From JBCBJX01 sp038522735 (lineage in GTDB: Bacteria > Pseudomonadota > Alphaproteobacteria > Caulobacterales > Parvularculaceae): 11,647 nt of DNA. Of the stretch, positions 1-6,019 are shown in pieces. Each line of letters starts with the position of its first letter. Within the stretch, counting starts at the first letter, position 1. The position numbers and the translations under genes are program-made. The DNA is taken from NCBI GenBank assembly GCA_038522735.1, contig JBCBJX010000097.1, forward strand, positions 1 through 11,647, read 5' to 3'. Below the pieces are notes generated by a model. It had not been told where the DNA came from. It was given only the letters and a program-made list of their open reading frames with translations, and did no database searches.

Positions 1-9
1 GCGAACGTC

Positions 10-234
10 TCACTCCACCTCCAGCGAGAACAGCTCCTCCACGGCGCAATGGAAGACGGCGGCGAGCTTCAATGCGAGAACCGTGGAGGGGACGAACCGT
101 CCGCGCTCCACGGTGTTGATCGTTTTGCGGCTGACGCCGACGGCGTGAGCGAGGTCCTCCTGCGACCAGCCTCTGGCGTTTCGTCGCTCTCTCAGCGTGT
201 TGCGAAGGCCCGTGCCCTCGTGCTTCCCGGTCAT
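10..234 (-). CDS. Small XRE-family HTH transcriptional regulator
   Basis: Predicted 74-residue DNA-binding protein that is almost entirely one lambda-repressor-like helix-turn-helix, about residues 14-66. The turn and recognition helix read as WSQEDLAHAVGVSRKTINTV (residues 23-42), followed by ERGRFVPS and a hydrophobic third helix. The length and the ending (a hydrophobic EELF motif) match the YozG-like class of stand-alone regulators. The ATG at 234 is the only good start. The upstream membrane-protein gene ends at 241, six bases away, so the two are very probably one transcript and this gene may be translated by coupling. Two identical-format palindromes upstream of the operon are the obvious candidate operators for autorepression, which is inference. 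The target genes are unknown. The call of HTH regulator is secure; the biological role is not. Confidence 0.9.
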   Translation of the reverse strand: MTGKHEGTGLRNTLRERRNARGWSQEDLAHAVGVSRKTINTVERGRFVPSTVLALKLAAVFHCAVEELFSLEVE

Positions 235-240
235 CCCGCG

Positions 241-720
241 TCACGCCGCCTCATCGCGGTCGAACACCAGGAAGGCGCCGAGCACCAGCGTGCAGCCGAT
301 CCAGATGGTGGCGACCGCGAGCGTGACGCCCGACACGGACATCAGCCCGCGGGACTCCACGAGAATGTAGAGGCCGGCGGCGGCGACCACCGCCCAGAAG
401 CCGACCGACATGGCGCGGCCCGTCACCTGCTTGCGCCGCTCGTCGTTCAGGGCCGCCTTCAGCGTCGGGTCGCGATTGATCCGCATCGAGAGTGCGAGAT
501 AGCGGACGAGCTGCACGGTCCAGACAAGCCAGCCGCCGATGAGAAGCGCGAGCACGGCGCCCATCGCGAGCCGGCTCGGCTGAGGCGCCTCCAACTCCGG
601 CGACATCGGCGTGATTGCGAAAAACGCGGTCAGCGCCCCGCCCCAGACGAAGAAACTCGCCGTATAGACGATCAGGATGCGTCGCATCCGGTCTTCCGCT
701 TCGCTCGCCGTCAGTTCCAT
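241..720 (-). CDS. Four-helix integral membrane protein of unknown function
   Basis: A 159-residue hydrophobic protein with four predicted membrane helices at about residues 15-36, 52-76, 104-121 and 129-153. The loop between helices 2 and 3 is charged and contains LKAALNDERRKQV (about 87-99). A D-E-R loop of this kind is familiar in small membrane proteins encoded next to XRE regulators (DUF2178-like), but I cannot assign it to that family with certainty. There is no signal peptide or catalytic motif. A good Shine-Dalgarno sequence (AGGAGG, minus strand, about 726-731) supports the ATG at 720. It is the first gene of a pair with the XRE regulator six bases downstream, so the two may form a membrane-sensor/regulator or regulated-target module. 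That coupling is inferred from gene order only. Confidence 0.8.
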   Translation of the reverse strand: MELTASEAEDRMRRILIVYTASFFVWGGALTAFFAITPMSPELEAPQPSRLAMGAVLALLIGGWLVWTVQLVRYLALSMRINRDPTLKAALNDERRKQVTGRAMSVGFWAVVAAAGLYILVESRGLMSVSGVTLAVATIWIGCTLVLGAFLVFDRDEAA

Positions 721-749
721 CTCGCCCTCCTCGCCGATGTCCGGCGCTT

Positions 750-765
750 GTAACCCATGCGTTAC
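750..765. promoter_or_regulatory. Palindromic operator candidate O1 (GTAAC-N6-GTTAC)
   Basis: GTAACCCATGCGTTAC: perfect 5-bp half-sites around a 6-bp centre, extendable by one pair on each side (TGTAAC/GTTACA, 749-766). It lies just downstream of the proposed start of transcription of the membrane protein/XRE operon and has the same half-sites and spacing as the palindrome at 774-789. It probably binds a dimeric regulator; the XRE protein of the operon is the simplest candidate. Confidence 0.6.
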
Positions 766-770
766 ATCGA

Positions 771-799
771 CAAGTAACCTGCAGGTTACCTAGCGTCAA
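771..799 (-). promoter_or_regulatory. Putative promoter of the membrane protein/XRE operon
   Basis: Read on the minus strand, TTGACG (799-794) is followed after 17 bp by TACTTG (776-771). The -35 is good and the -10 is poor. Its spacer holds the perfect palindrome at 774-789, which strengthens the idea of a repressible promoter. Assigned by eye only. Confidence 0.35.
774..789. promoter_or_regulatory. Palindromic operator candidate O2 (GTAAC-N6-GTTAC)
   Basis: GTAACCTGCAGGTTAC is a perfect 16-bp palindrome. Its centre is 24 bp from that of the related palindrome at 750-765. It sits between a minus-strand -35-like TTGACG (794-799) and a weak -10-like TACTTG (771-776), the classic position for a repressor site in the membrane protein/XRE promoter. 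The divergent HIT gene begins 71 bp further on, so an effect on that gene is also possible. Confidence 0.6.
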
Positions 800-859
800 G
801 GGGTTCCGAGCCCCGAGCGAAGCCCGCTAGTGTTGCGCCAGAGACAATGGGAGGCCGGC

Positions 860-1297
860 ATGGCGATCGAAGGCGAATACGACCGCGACAACATCTTTGC
901 GAAGATCCTGCGCGGCGACGCGCCGAGCGTGAAGGTCCACGAGGACGAGCACGGGCTCGCGATCATGGACCTCTTCCCGCAGTCGAAGGGCCACGTTCTG
1001 GTGCTTCCAAAGGTCGAGGCGCGGAACCTTTTCGATATCGAGCAGGCCGCCCTCGGACGCCTTATCGTCAGTGTTCAGAAGATTTCGGAGGCGGTCAAAA
1101 AGGCGCTGAAGCCGGACGGCGTGCGGATCATGCAGTTCAACGGCGCACGCGCCGGGCAGACGGTCTTCCACATCCATTTCCATATCATACCGGTGTATGA
1201 AGGCGTGGTGGTCGGCGCCCACGCCTCGGGCAAGCAGGCCGATCCCCTGGAGCTAGAAGACCACGCCGCATTGATCCGCAAAGCGATCTTCGCCTGA
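860..1297 (+). CDS. HIT-family (histidine triad) nucleotide-binding hydrolase
   Basis: A 145-residue Hint-like protein of the histidine triad superfamily. The signature HIHFHIIP is at residues 104-111; H106 is the expected catalytic nucleophile, which in this family attacks the alpha-phosphate of nucleoside phosphoramidates or AMP conjugates. The N-terminal DNIFAKILRGDAPS (10-23) and the strand KGHVLVLPK (43-51) are also typical Hint features. The length fits a single-domain cytosolic homodimer. I prefer the ATG at 860 because GGGAGG (849-854) lies five bases upstream. An in-frame start at 830 would add ten residues that the family does not need. It stands alone on the plus strand, divergent from the XRE operon. 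The physiological substrate cannot be read from sequence. Confidence 0.93.
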   Translation: MAIEGEYDRDNIFAKILRGDAPSVKVHEDEHGLAIMDLFPQSKGHVLVLPKVEARNLFDIEQAALGRLIVSVQKISEAVKKALKPDGVRIMQFNGARAGQTVFHIHFHIIPVYEGVVVGAHASGKQADPLELEDHAALIRKAIFA

Positions 1298-1299
1298 CC

Positions 1300-1319
1300 G
1301 CGAGCCAGCTCACGCTCGC
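1300..1319 (+). other. Weak hairpin after the HIT gene
   Basis: GCGAGC (1300-1305) and GCTCGC (1314-1319) can form a 6-bp GC-rich stem with an 8-base loop, three bases after the HIT stop codon. No T-run follows, so it is not a convincing intrinsic terminator. It may only protect the 3' end of the message. The rest of the 136-bp gap up to the DM13 gene holds a second short inverted repeat (GTAGG 1357-1361, CCTAC 1369-1373) and no clear promoter. Confidence 0.25.
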
Positions 1320-1433
1320 TCACGGACGCCGTCCCGGTCACGTGTTTTGCGCGTGTGTAGGGGCGACGCCTACCTCTCCCTGCGTCGGCGGAACGACCCA
1401 CCGCCCGCTTCATTCATACCGGGGAGAGACCCA

Positions 1434-1862
1434 ATGCGCTGCAAAGACATCATCGCCTTCGACCGCATCTTGACCTTAGCCGTGGCGGCGTTCGCCGCCG
1501 TCGCCATCTTCGCCACGTCCGCCCTCGCCGGCGACGTGGTTGCGACCGGCGCGTGGGAAAAGAAATCCTTCAACGCTTCCGGCACGTGGACGGTCGAGCA
1601 GGACGGCGACACGCTCACCGTCACCCTCTCGGACGATTTCCGCACCCGACGGGCGCCGGACCTGAAACTCTTCTTTTCGCCGCTCTCCGTCGGCGCCCTC
1701 GACGGCGACAACGCGACGGACGGCTCGGTCCTGATCGCGGAGCTCGACTCCAATCGCGGCGGACAGACCTACACGATCAGCGGCGTCGATCTCTCCGACT
1801 ACCAGACGATCATCATCCACTGCGAGGCTTATTCGAAACTCTGGTCTGCAGCGGCCCTCTGA
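1434..1862 (+). CDS. Exported DM13-domain protein
   Basis: A 142-residue protein with a signal peptide: a short positive N-terminus, a hydrophobic core at about 11-29, and likely cleavage after ALA at residue 32. The mature protein is one DM13 domain: GAWEKKSFNASGTWTVEQDG (39-58), then a strand with LSDDFRTRRAPDLKLFFSP (65-83), and the ending HCEAYSKLWSAAAL (129-142) with the conserved cysteine C130. DM13 domains are related to DOMON domains and are proposed to take part in electron transfer or extracellular redox chemistry through that cysteine; this is family knowledge and no function is shown here. GGGGAGAG (1421-1428) is a good ribosome site for the ATG at 1434, which excludes an in-frame start at 1347. 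The gene is monocistronic and ends in a clear terminator. Confidence 0.82.
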   Translation: MRCKDIIAFDRILTLAVAAFAAVAIFATSALAGDVVATGAWEKKSFNASGTWTVEQDGDTLTVTLSDDFRTRRAPDLKLFFSPLSVGALDGDNATDGSVLIAELDSNRGGQTYTISGVDLSDYQTIIIHCEAYSKLWSAAAL

Positions 1863-1890
1863 CCCTCGACCGCTGCCGACCCCAACTGAA

Positions 1891-1917
1891 AAGCTGCCTC
1901 GAAGGGCGGCTTTTTTT
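1891..1917 (+). terminator. Intrinsic terminator, probably bidirectional
   Basis: AAGCTGCC (1891-1898) pairs with GGCGGCTT (1905-1912) in an 8-bp stem with one G-T wobble and a 6-base loop, and runs into seven T's (1911-1917). It terminates the DM13 gene. On the minus strand the same stem is followed by TTTTC, so it can also end the convergent clpS-clpA transcript, whose last stop codon is at 1936. Confidence 0.85.
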
Positions 1918-1935
1918 CGTCGTCGGAGGTAGCGC

Positions 1936-4278
1936 CTACTGAACGAAAGCCGGCTCCTTGCCGCCCTCGCCGCCTTCGGACCCGCCCTCTTCATCAGAGG
2001 GCTTTGGCGGCGCTGGGATGAACTCGAAATCGAGCTTCAGAGCGTCGGCGCCTTCCGCCATCACCTTCACGATCCCGCCGTCTTTCAGGGAGCCGAAGAG
2101 GATTTCATCCGCAATCGGCTTCTTGATGTGGTCCTGGATCACCCGGGCGAGCGGCCGGGCGCCGAACTCTTCATCGTAGCCGCGCTCAGCGAGCCAGTCG
2201 GTCGCCTCTTGGGTCAGTTCAAAGGTGATGTCGCGATCGGCGAGCTGCACTTCGAGCTGGATGACGAACTTCTCGACAACCCGGTGGATCGTGTCCTTCG
2301 CAAGCGGCGCGAAGGGGATCGTCGCGTCCAGGCGGTTGCGGAACTCCGGCGTGAAGAGCCGCTTCACCGCCTCGTCGCTTTCGTCGTCCTTCTTGCCGCG
2401 GCCGAAGCCGATCGACTGTTTCGCGGCGTCGGCGGCGCCGGCGTTGGTCGTCATGATGAGGATGATATTGCGGAAATCGATCGTCTTGCCGTTCGTATCC
2501 GTCAGCGTGCCGTTGTCCATCACCTGTAGGAGGATGTTGAAGATCTCCGGGTGCGCCTTTTCGATCTCGTCGAGGAGCAGCACGGCGTGCGGGTTCTGGT
2601 CGACGGCGTCAGTCAGGAGGCCGCCCTGATCGTAGCCGACATAGCCCGGAGGCGCGCCGATGAGGCGCGAGACCGTGTGGCGCTCCATGTACTCGGACAT
2701 GTCGAAGCGCAGGAGCTCGACGCCCATGACGGCGCCCAGCTGTTTCGCAACCTCGGTCTTGCCGACGCCCGTCGGGCCGGAGAAGAGATAGCAGCCGATC
2801 GGCTTGTTCGGCTCGCGCAGGCCCGCGCGGGCGAGTTTGATCGCGTCGGCGAGCTGCTCGATCGCCGCGTCCTGGCCGAAAACGACGCGCTGCAGGTCCT
2901 TCTTCAGCGACTTCAACCGCTCCGTATCCGACTTGGAGACCGATTTCGGAGGAATGCGCGCCATCTTGGCGACGATCTCCTCGATTTCCGGCACGTCGAT
3001 CTTCGCTTTGCGGTCTTCCGGCTTGAAGAGCTTCTGGCGGGCCCCCGCTTCGTCGATCACGTCGATCGCCTTGTCCGGCAGCTTGCGGTCAGTGATGTAC
3101 TTCGCGGAAAGATCGACCGCGGTTTTCATCGCTTCCGGCGTGTATTCGATCTCATGGTGCTTCTCGAATACGCTCTTCAGTCCACGGAGGATCTCTACTG
3201 CATCTTCCGGCGACGGTTCGACCACGTCGATCTTCTGGAAGCGTCGTGCAAGAGCCCGGTCTTTCTCGAAGTGTTGGCGATATTCCTTGTACGTTGTCGA
3301 TCCCATGCAGCGCAGCGCGCCGGACTGGAGGGCGGGCTTCAACAGGTTCGACGCGTCCATCGCGCCGCCGGACGTCGCGCCTGCGCCGATCACGGTATGG
3401 ATCTCGTCGATAAAAAGGACCGCGCCCGGCGTTTCTTCAAGCTGCTTGAGGACCGATTTGATGCGCTCCTCGAAGTCGCCGCGATACCGCGTGCCGGCGA
3501 GCAGCGAGCCCATATCGAGGGAGAAGATGATCGCGTCTTCCAGAACCTCAGGCACTTCCTCATCGACGATCTTGAGGGCGAGGCCCTCCGCGATCGCCGT
3601 CTTGCCGACGCCTGGGTCCCCGACGAAGAGGGGATTGTTCTTCCGCCTGCGGCAGAGCACCTGGATCGCGCGCTCGATCTCGGCGTCGCGACCGATCAGG
3701 GGATCGACATCGCCCCTGCGGGCCTTGTCGTTGAGATTGACGCAATAGGCGTCGAGGGCTTCCGCGCCCTGTTTCGCCGCGCCCTCATCATCGTCTTCGC
3801 CCGAACCGCGGGGCGGCTTCGGCTGTGCTGTCGCGCCCGGGCGCTTGGCGAGGCCGTGCGAGATGTAATTGACCGCGTCGTACCGGGTCATGTCCTGCTC
3901 CTGCAGGAAGTAGGCGGCGTGGCTTTCGCGCTCAGCGAAGAGCGCGACCACGACATTTGCGCCCGTCACTTCCTCTCGGCCGGAGGACTGGACGTGAATG
4001 ACGGCGCGCTGGATGACGCGCTGGAAGCTCGCGGTGGGCTTGGCGTCGCCCGCATCCTCGACGATGAGGTTCTGAAGCTCGTCGTCGATGTATTCGATCA
4101 GCGTGCGGCTCAGAACGTCGAGATCGACATTGCAGGCGCGCATGACGGCGCTCGCATCCTGATCGTCCGTGAGGGAAAGAAGCAGGTGCTCCAGCGTCGC
4201 GTATTCGTGCTTGCGGTCTGTTGCGAGCGCGATGGCGCGGTGGAGCGATTCCTCAAGATTGCGGCTGAACGAGGCCAT
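1936..4278 (-). CDS. clpA: ATP-dependent Clp protease, ATP-binding subunit ClpA
   Basis: A 780-residue class-I Hsp100 AAA+ unfoldase that feeds substrates to the ClpP peptidase. Order of parts: Clp-N domain (about 1-145), which docks ClpS; an acidic/proline linker (150-172); AAA1 with Walker A GDPGVGKT (220-227), Walker B VLFIDE (287-292) and LARRF arginine-finger region (343-347); AAA2 with Walker A GPTGVGKT (501-508), Walker B VLLLDE (566-571); then the D2-small domain. The ClpP-docking loop is QSIGFG (621-626), its IGF tripeptide being the diagnostic contact. Absence of the long coiled-coil M-domain separates it from ClpB. The C-terminus carries a glycine/glutamate-rich tail (about 763-774). 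The start is supported by GGGAG seven bases upstream. clpS ends only four bases before it, so the pair is translated from one message. ClpP is not in the window. Confidence 0.98.
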   Translation of the reverse strand: MASFSRNLEESLHRAIALATDRKHEYATLEHLLLSLTDDQDASAVMRACNVDLDVLSRTLIEYIDDELQNLIVEDAGDAKPTASFQRVIQRAVIHVQSSGREEVTGANVVVALFAERESHAAYFLQEQDMTRYDAVNYISHGLAKRPGATAQPKPPRGSGEDDDEGAAKQGAEALDAYCVNLNDKARRGDVDPLIGRDAEIERAIQVLCRRRKNNPLFVGDPGVGKTAIAEGLALKIVDEEVPEVLEDAIIFSLDMGSLLAGTRYRGDFEERIKSVLKQLEETPGAVLFIDEIHTVIGAGATSGGAMDASNLLKPALQSGALRCMGSTTYKEYRQHFEKDRALARRFQKIDVVEPSPEDAVEILRGLKSVFEKHHEIEYTPEAMKTAVDLSAKYITDRKLPDKAIDVIDEAGARQKLFKPEDRKAKIDVPEIEEIVAKMARIPPKSVSKSDTERLKSLKKDLQRVVFGQDAAIEQLADAIKLARAGLREPNKPIGCYLFSGPTGVGKTEVAKQLGAVMGVELLRFDMSEYMERHTVSRLIGAPPGYVGYDQGGLLTDAVDQNPHAVLLLDEIEKAHPEIFNILLQVMDNGTLTDTNGKTIDFRNIILIMTTNAGAADAAKQSIGFGRGKKDDESDEAVKRLFTPEFRNRLDATIPFAPLAKDTIHRVVEKFVIQLEVQLADRDITFELTQEATDWLAERGYDEEFGARPLARVIQDHIKKPIADEILFGSLKDGGIVKVMAEGADALKLDFEFIPAPPKPSDEEGGSEGGEGGKEPAFVQ

Positions 4279-4282
4279 GACG

Positions 4283-4606
4283 CTACTCCCTTTCCATCGT
4301 GCACTGAAGCGGATGCTGATTGCGCCGGGCGAGCTCCATCACCTGGGCGACCTTGGTCTCGGCCACCTCGTAGGTGAAGACCCCGCAGACGCCGACGCCG
4401 TTCTGGTGAACGTGCAGCATGATGCGGGTCGCGTCTTCCGGCCCCTTGTTGAAAATCGACTGGAGGATCCAGACGACGAACTCCATCGGCGTGTAGTCGT
4501 CGTTCAGCAGCAGGACCTTGTACATGGACGGGCGCTTGGTCTTCGGCCGCGTCTTCGTCGCAACGCCGGTGTCCATGCCGTCGTCGTCCTTGGGCGTCTG
4601 GCTCAT
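4283..4606 (-). CDS. clpS: ClpS, N-degron adaptor for ClpA
   Basis: ClpS recognises proteins with destabilising N-terminal residues (bulky or aromatic) and delivers them to ClpA-ClpP; it also alters ClpA substrate choice. With the start at 4606 the product has 107 residues. A flexible N-terminal arm (1-25) precedes the folded core beginning YKVLLLNDDYTPMEFVV (29-45). N35, D36 and D37, together with H65 in LHVH, match the pocket residues that grip the substrate alpha-amino group, and M41 occupies the gatekeeper position. The core runs to QHPLQCTME. The start is uncertain: in-frame ATGs at 4633, 4666 and 4669 would give longer arms, and none has a strong Shine-Dalgarno sequence. A -10-like CATAAT on the minus strand (4668-4673) would favour 4633 or 4606. 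clpA follows after four bases. Confidence 0.95.
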   Translation of the reverse strand: MSQTPKDDDGMDTGVATKTRPKTKRPSMYKVLLLNDDYTPMEFVVWILQSIFNKGPEDATRIMLHVHQNGVGVCGVFTYEVAETKVAQVMELARRNQHPLQCTMERE

Positions 4607-4710
4607 CCGGGGAGCGGGAACGAAATCGTCCATCGTCACAGGTCTGGCTCGGGCCTCTCTCACCATCATTATGTATGGCGCGAACGCCTCAGGAAAAGAT
4701 GAAGCCTGGC

Positions 4711-5109
4711 TCACGAAGCCGCGCCCATCCGCTGATCGAGGCGCGCCAGCCAACCGTCGACGCGCTTCTTATTCGTTCCAAGATCCGACCACCCGACGCG
4801 CGAGCGCGAATAGACGAGCACCTTGGCGCCGCCCTCGCCCGCCGGGCGGACCGCGATGTCGATATCGTCCACGAACCCGAGCACCGCGGTCTTCTGCGTG
4901 AAGCGGTATGCGCGCCCGTCCGGGTCGGCTTCCACCTCTGCGACGCGGGGCTCCGATGTCACGATACCGACGAGGGTCGCGCATAGATGCGCGGGGTCGG
5001 CCTGATACCGCGGTGCGGCGCGATCGGGCGTCGCCGCCGTCTCGTCCACATCGCAAACGAGGTAAGTGTTGGGCGATTTCGGCCGTTCAAGGGTCGCGAA
5101 ATCGATCAC
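4711..5109 (-). CDS. DUF1499 domain protein
   Basis: A 132-residue protein covering one DUF1499 domain. Diagnostic stretches are FVDDIDIAVRP (79-89) and YSRSRVGWSDLGTNKKRV (100-117), which match the family's F-V-D-D and S-R-S-R-x-G-x-x-D-x-G-x-N-x-x-R cores. The N-terminus MIDFATLERPKSPNTYLV is also of the expected kind. No signal peptide or membrane helix is visible, so it is probably cytosolic; many family members have membrane segments. The biochemical function of DUF1499 is unknown to me. The start is a GTG at 5109 without a clear ribosome site, so the exact N-terminus is tentative. It lies downstream of the phasin terminator and 104 bp upstream of clpS on the same strand, so it may be its own unit or share transcription into clpS-clpA. 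Confidence 0.82.
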   Translation of the reverse strand: MIDFATLERPKSPNTYLVCDVDETAATPDRAAPRYQADPAHLCATLVGIVTSEPRVAEVEADPDGRAYRFTQKTAVLGFVDDIDIAVRPAGEGGAKVLVYSRSRVGWSDLGTNKKRVDGWLARLDQRMGAAS

Positions 5110-5200
5110 GTCGGGAGGCCGCCGGTTTTCATGGCGAAAGCGTGCTGCGGAACGGCCCGCTTGGCAACGGGGGAACCAGCGTCGACGCCGCTTTCAAACG

Positions 5201-5229
5201 CAAAACGGCCGGGCTTGTAGCCCGGCCGT
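5201..5229 (-). terminator. Intrinsic terminator of the phasin gene
   Basis: A perfect 10-bp inverted repeat, ACGGCCGGGC (5205-5214) and GCCCGGCCGT (5220-5229), encloses a 5-base loop. On the minus strand the stem is followed by TTTTG. It begins 44 bases after the phasin stop codon and separates phasin from the DUF1499 gene. Confidence 0.88.
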
Positions 5230-5272
5230 CGACGCAACACACGCAACTGAATATCAGCGGATCAGACCGGCC

Positions 5273-5740
5273 TTACGGGCGGTAGGACTGAACCATTTCC
5301 ACGAACGCGGTGTAACGCTCGTTCACCGGCTCGCCCGCGTCTTTGACCGTGTTGGTCATGACGTCGTTCATTTTGTTCATCTGGCCGACGAACGCTTCGA
5401 AGGACGTTTTGACGAAGTCCGTGTTCGTCTCGATCACGTCCTGCAGGCTTTTCGCCGTGGAAGCGGATTTCGCGGCGGCGACGCCGTCTTCCATGGCTTT
5501 TTTCTGAAACGCCATCGTTTCGGTGCTGATTGTCTCGACGCCTTTGGAAAACGTCTGAGCAGACTCAACAAACGCTTCGAAAGTTTCTTTCTGGAACTCC
5601 GTCATGTCGGAGACGGACTTCATCATGCGCTCAAAGCTGTCTTTGAACATGTCGCTGCCGGCGGCGGCGGCGGATTCGATCGCAGCGGTCGCGGTCGCGG
5701 CGTTGGAGTTGGCGGTCGTTTTTTTCGCGGTGGTGGCCAT
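5273..5740 (-). CDS. Phasin family protein (granule-associated / Phasin_2-like)
   Basis: A 155-residue, almost wholly helical amphipathic protein of the phasin family, which coats polyhydroxyalkanoate granules in PHA-forming bacteria. The N-terminus is Ala/Thr/Lys-rich and disordered-looking (1-28). Next comes the characteristic stretch MFKDSFERMMKSVSDMTEF (31-49) with QKETFEAFVESAQTFSKG, then a second amphipathic helix ending MVQSYRP. The repeated F-E-A-F-V motif (55-59 and 114-118) suggests a helical duplication. No membrane span or signal peptide is present. GAGGA (minus strand, about 5751-5755) supports the ATG at 5740. A perfect -35 TTGACA and PhaR-like boxes lie upstream, and a strong terminator lies downstream, so it is monocistronic. 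No PHA synthase gene is in the window, so the granule role rests on family knowledge and promoter boxes. Confidence 0.9.
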   Translation of the reverse strand: MATTAKKTTANSNAATATAAIESAAAAGSDMFKDSFERMMKSVSDMTEFQKETFEAFVESAQTFSKGVETISTETMAFQKKAMEDGVAAAKSASTAKSLQDVIETNTDFVKTSFEAFVGQMNKMNDVMTNTVKDAGEPVNERYTAFVEMVQSYRP

Positions 5741-5811
5741 CGTGATCCGGTCCTCAGTTTTTGCTTGCGTCGAACCGTAAGCGGCTCAGACGGGATGCAC
5801 CTCATTCCTGT

Positions 5812-5822
5812 GTGCGGTGCAG
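5812..5822 (-). promoter_or_regulatory. PhaR-like box at the phasin transcription start
   Basis: The minus strand reads CTGC-ACC-GCAC, one base away from CTGC-N3-GCAG, the element I recall for the PHA-responsive repressor PhaR of Paracoccus and Rhodobacter. It abuts the -10 element and covers the expected start of transcription. A matching inverted copy lies at 5862-5872. Confidence 0.4.
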
Positions 5823-5851
5823 CATATGGAAGCGTTCAACGCGCGTGTCAA
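5823..5851 (-). promoter_or_regulatory. Promoter of the phasin gene
   Basis: On the minus strand a perfect TTGACA (5851-5846) is followed after 17 bp by CATATG (5828-5823), a three-of-six match to the -10 consensus. Transcription would begin near 5816, leaving a leader of about 75 bases before the phasin ATG. Confidence 0.6.
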
Positions 5852-5861
5852 CATGGAAATG

Positions 5862-5872
5862 CTGCGGCGCAC
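5862..5872 (+). promoter_or_regulatory. PhaR-like box upstream of the phasin -35
   Basis: The plus strand reads CTGC-GGC-GCAC, with the same single departure from CTGC-N3-GCAG as the box at 5812-5822 and in opposite orientation. Centre-to-centre distance is 50 bp, and the phasin -35/-10 lies between the two. An A5T5 palindrome (5873-5882) follows immediately, and GCGCAC/GTGCGC (5867-5872, 5887-5892) adds a further inverted repeat. Confidence 0.35.
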
Positions 5873-5921
5873 AAAAATTTTTCGGCGTGCGCGGAAGCCC
5901 CGTTTCCCGCGATGGTTTCGG

Positions 5922-5936
5922 TTAACGACACGTTAA
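5922..5936 (+). promoter_or_regulatory. CtrA binding box upstream of the carboxypeptidase gene
   Basis: TTAA (5922-5925), seven bases, TTAA (5933-5936): an exact match to the full CtrA consensus TTAA-N7-TTAA known from Caulobacter and relatives. It lies 84 bp before the carboxypeptidase ATG. On the other side the phasin promoter -35 is about 70 bp away. The site also reads as GTTAAC-N5-GTTAAC. No convincing sigma-70 promoter could be paired with it by eye; GATTAT at 5971-5976 is a possible -10. Confidence 0.65.
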
Positions 5937-6019
5937 CCCTGCATTGGGAGTGTGGTTGCGAAAAGAACAAGATTATCTCTTCCTTTCACTGGATTTTTGC
6001 GGCGCGGGACGACACTCTT

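Noticed and set aside
49..753. 234-codon plus-strand frame opposite the membrane protein and XRE genes
   Set aside because: Composition is that of a shadow frame, while the minus-strand genes have ribosome sites, membrane helices and a clear HTH.
830..859. Upstream in-frame start for the HIT protein
   Set aside because: It adds ten residues outside the family's usual N-terminus, while GGGAGG supports 860.
1390..1414. EcfG-like general stress promoter (GGAAC-N16-CATT) before the DM13 gene
   Set aside because: The -10 is CATT rather than CGTT, and the transcript would start at the ribosome site, leaving almost no leader.
2551..4377. 608-codon open frame on the plus strand opposite clpA
   Set aside because: It lies antisense to the well-supported clpA gene, is rich in Arg/Asp/Ala as expected for a GC-rich shadow frame, and shows no recognisable domain.
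5110..5200. Possible small RNA or leader peptide upstream of the DUF1499 gene
   Set aside because: An eight-codon minus-strand frame overlaps the GTG start, but it has no ribosome site and no attenuator-like structure, so it is not supportable.
5630..5720. GCC/GCG-rich run as a possible repeat expansion
   Set aside because: It encodes the Ala-rich N-terminal segment of the phasin, a normal feature of the family.
5066..6019. Long N-terminal extension of the carboxypeptidase reading frame
   Set aside because: The signal peptide begins at 6020. The upstream part overlaps the phasin gene antisense and has no domain.
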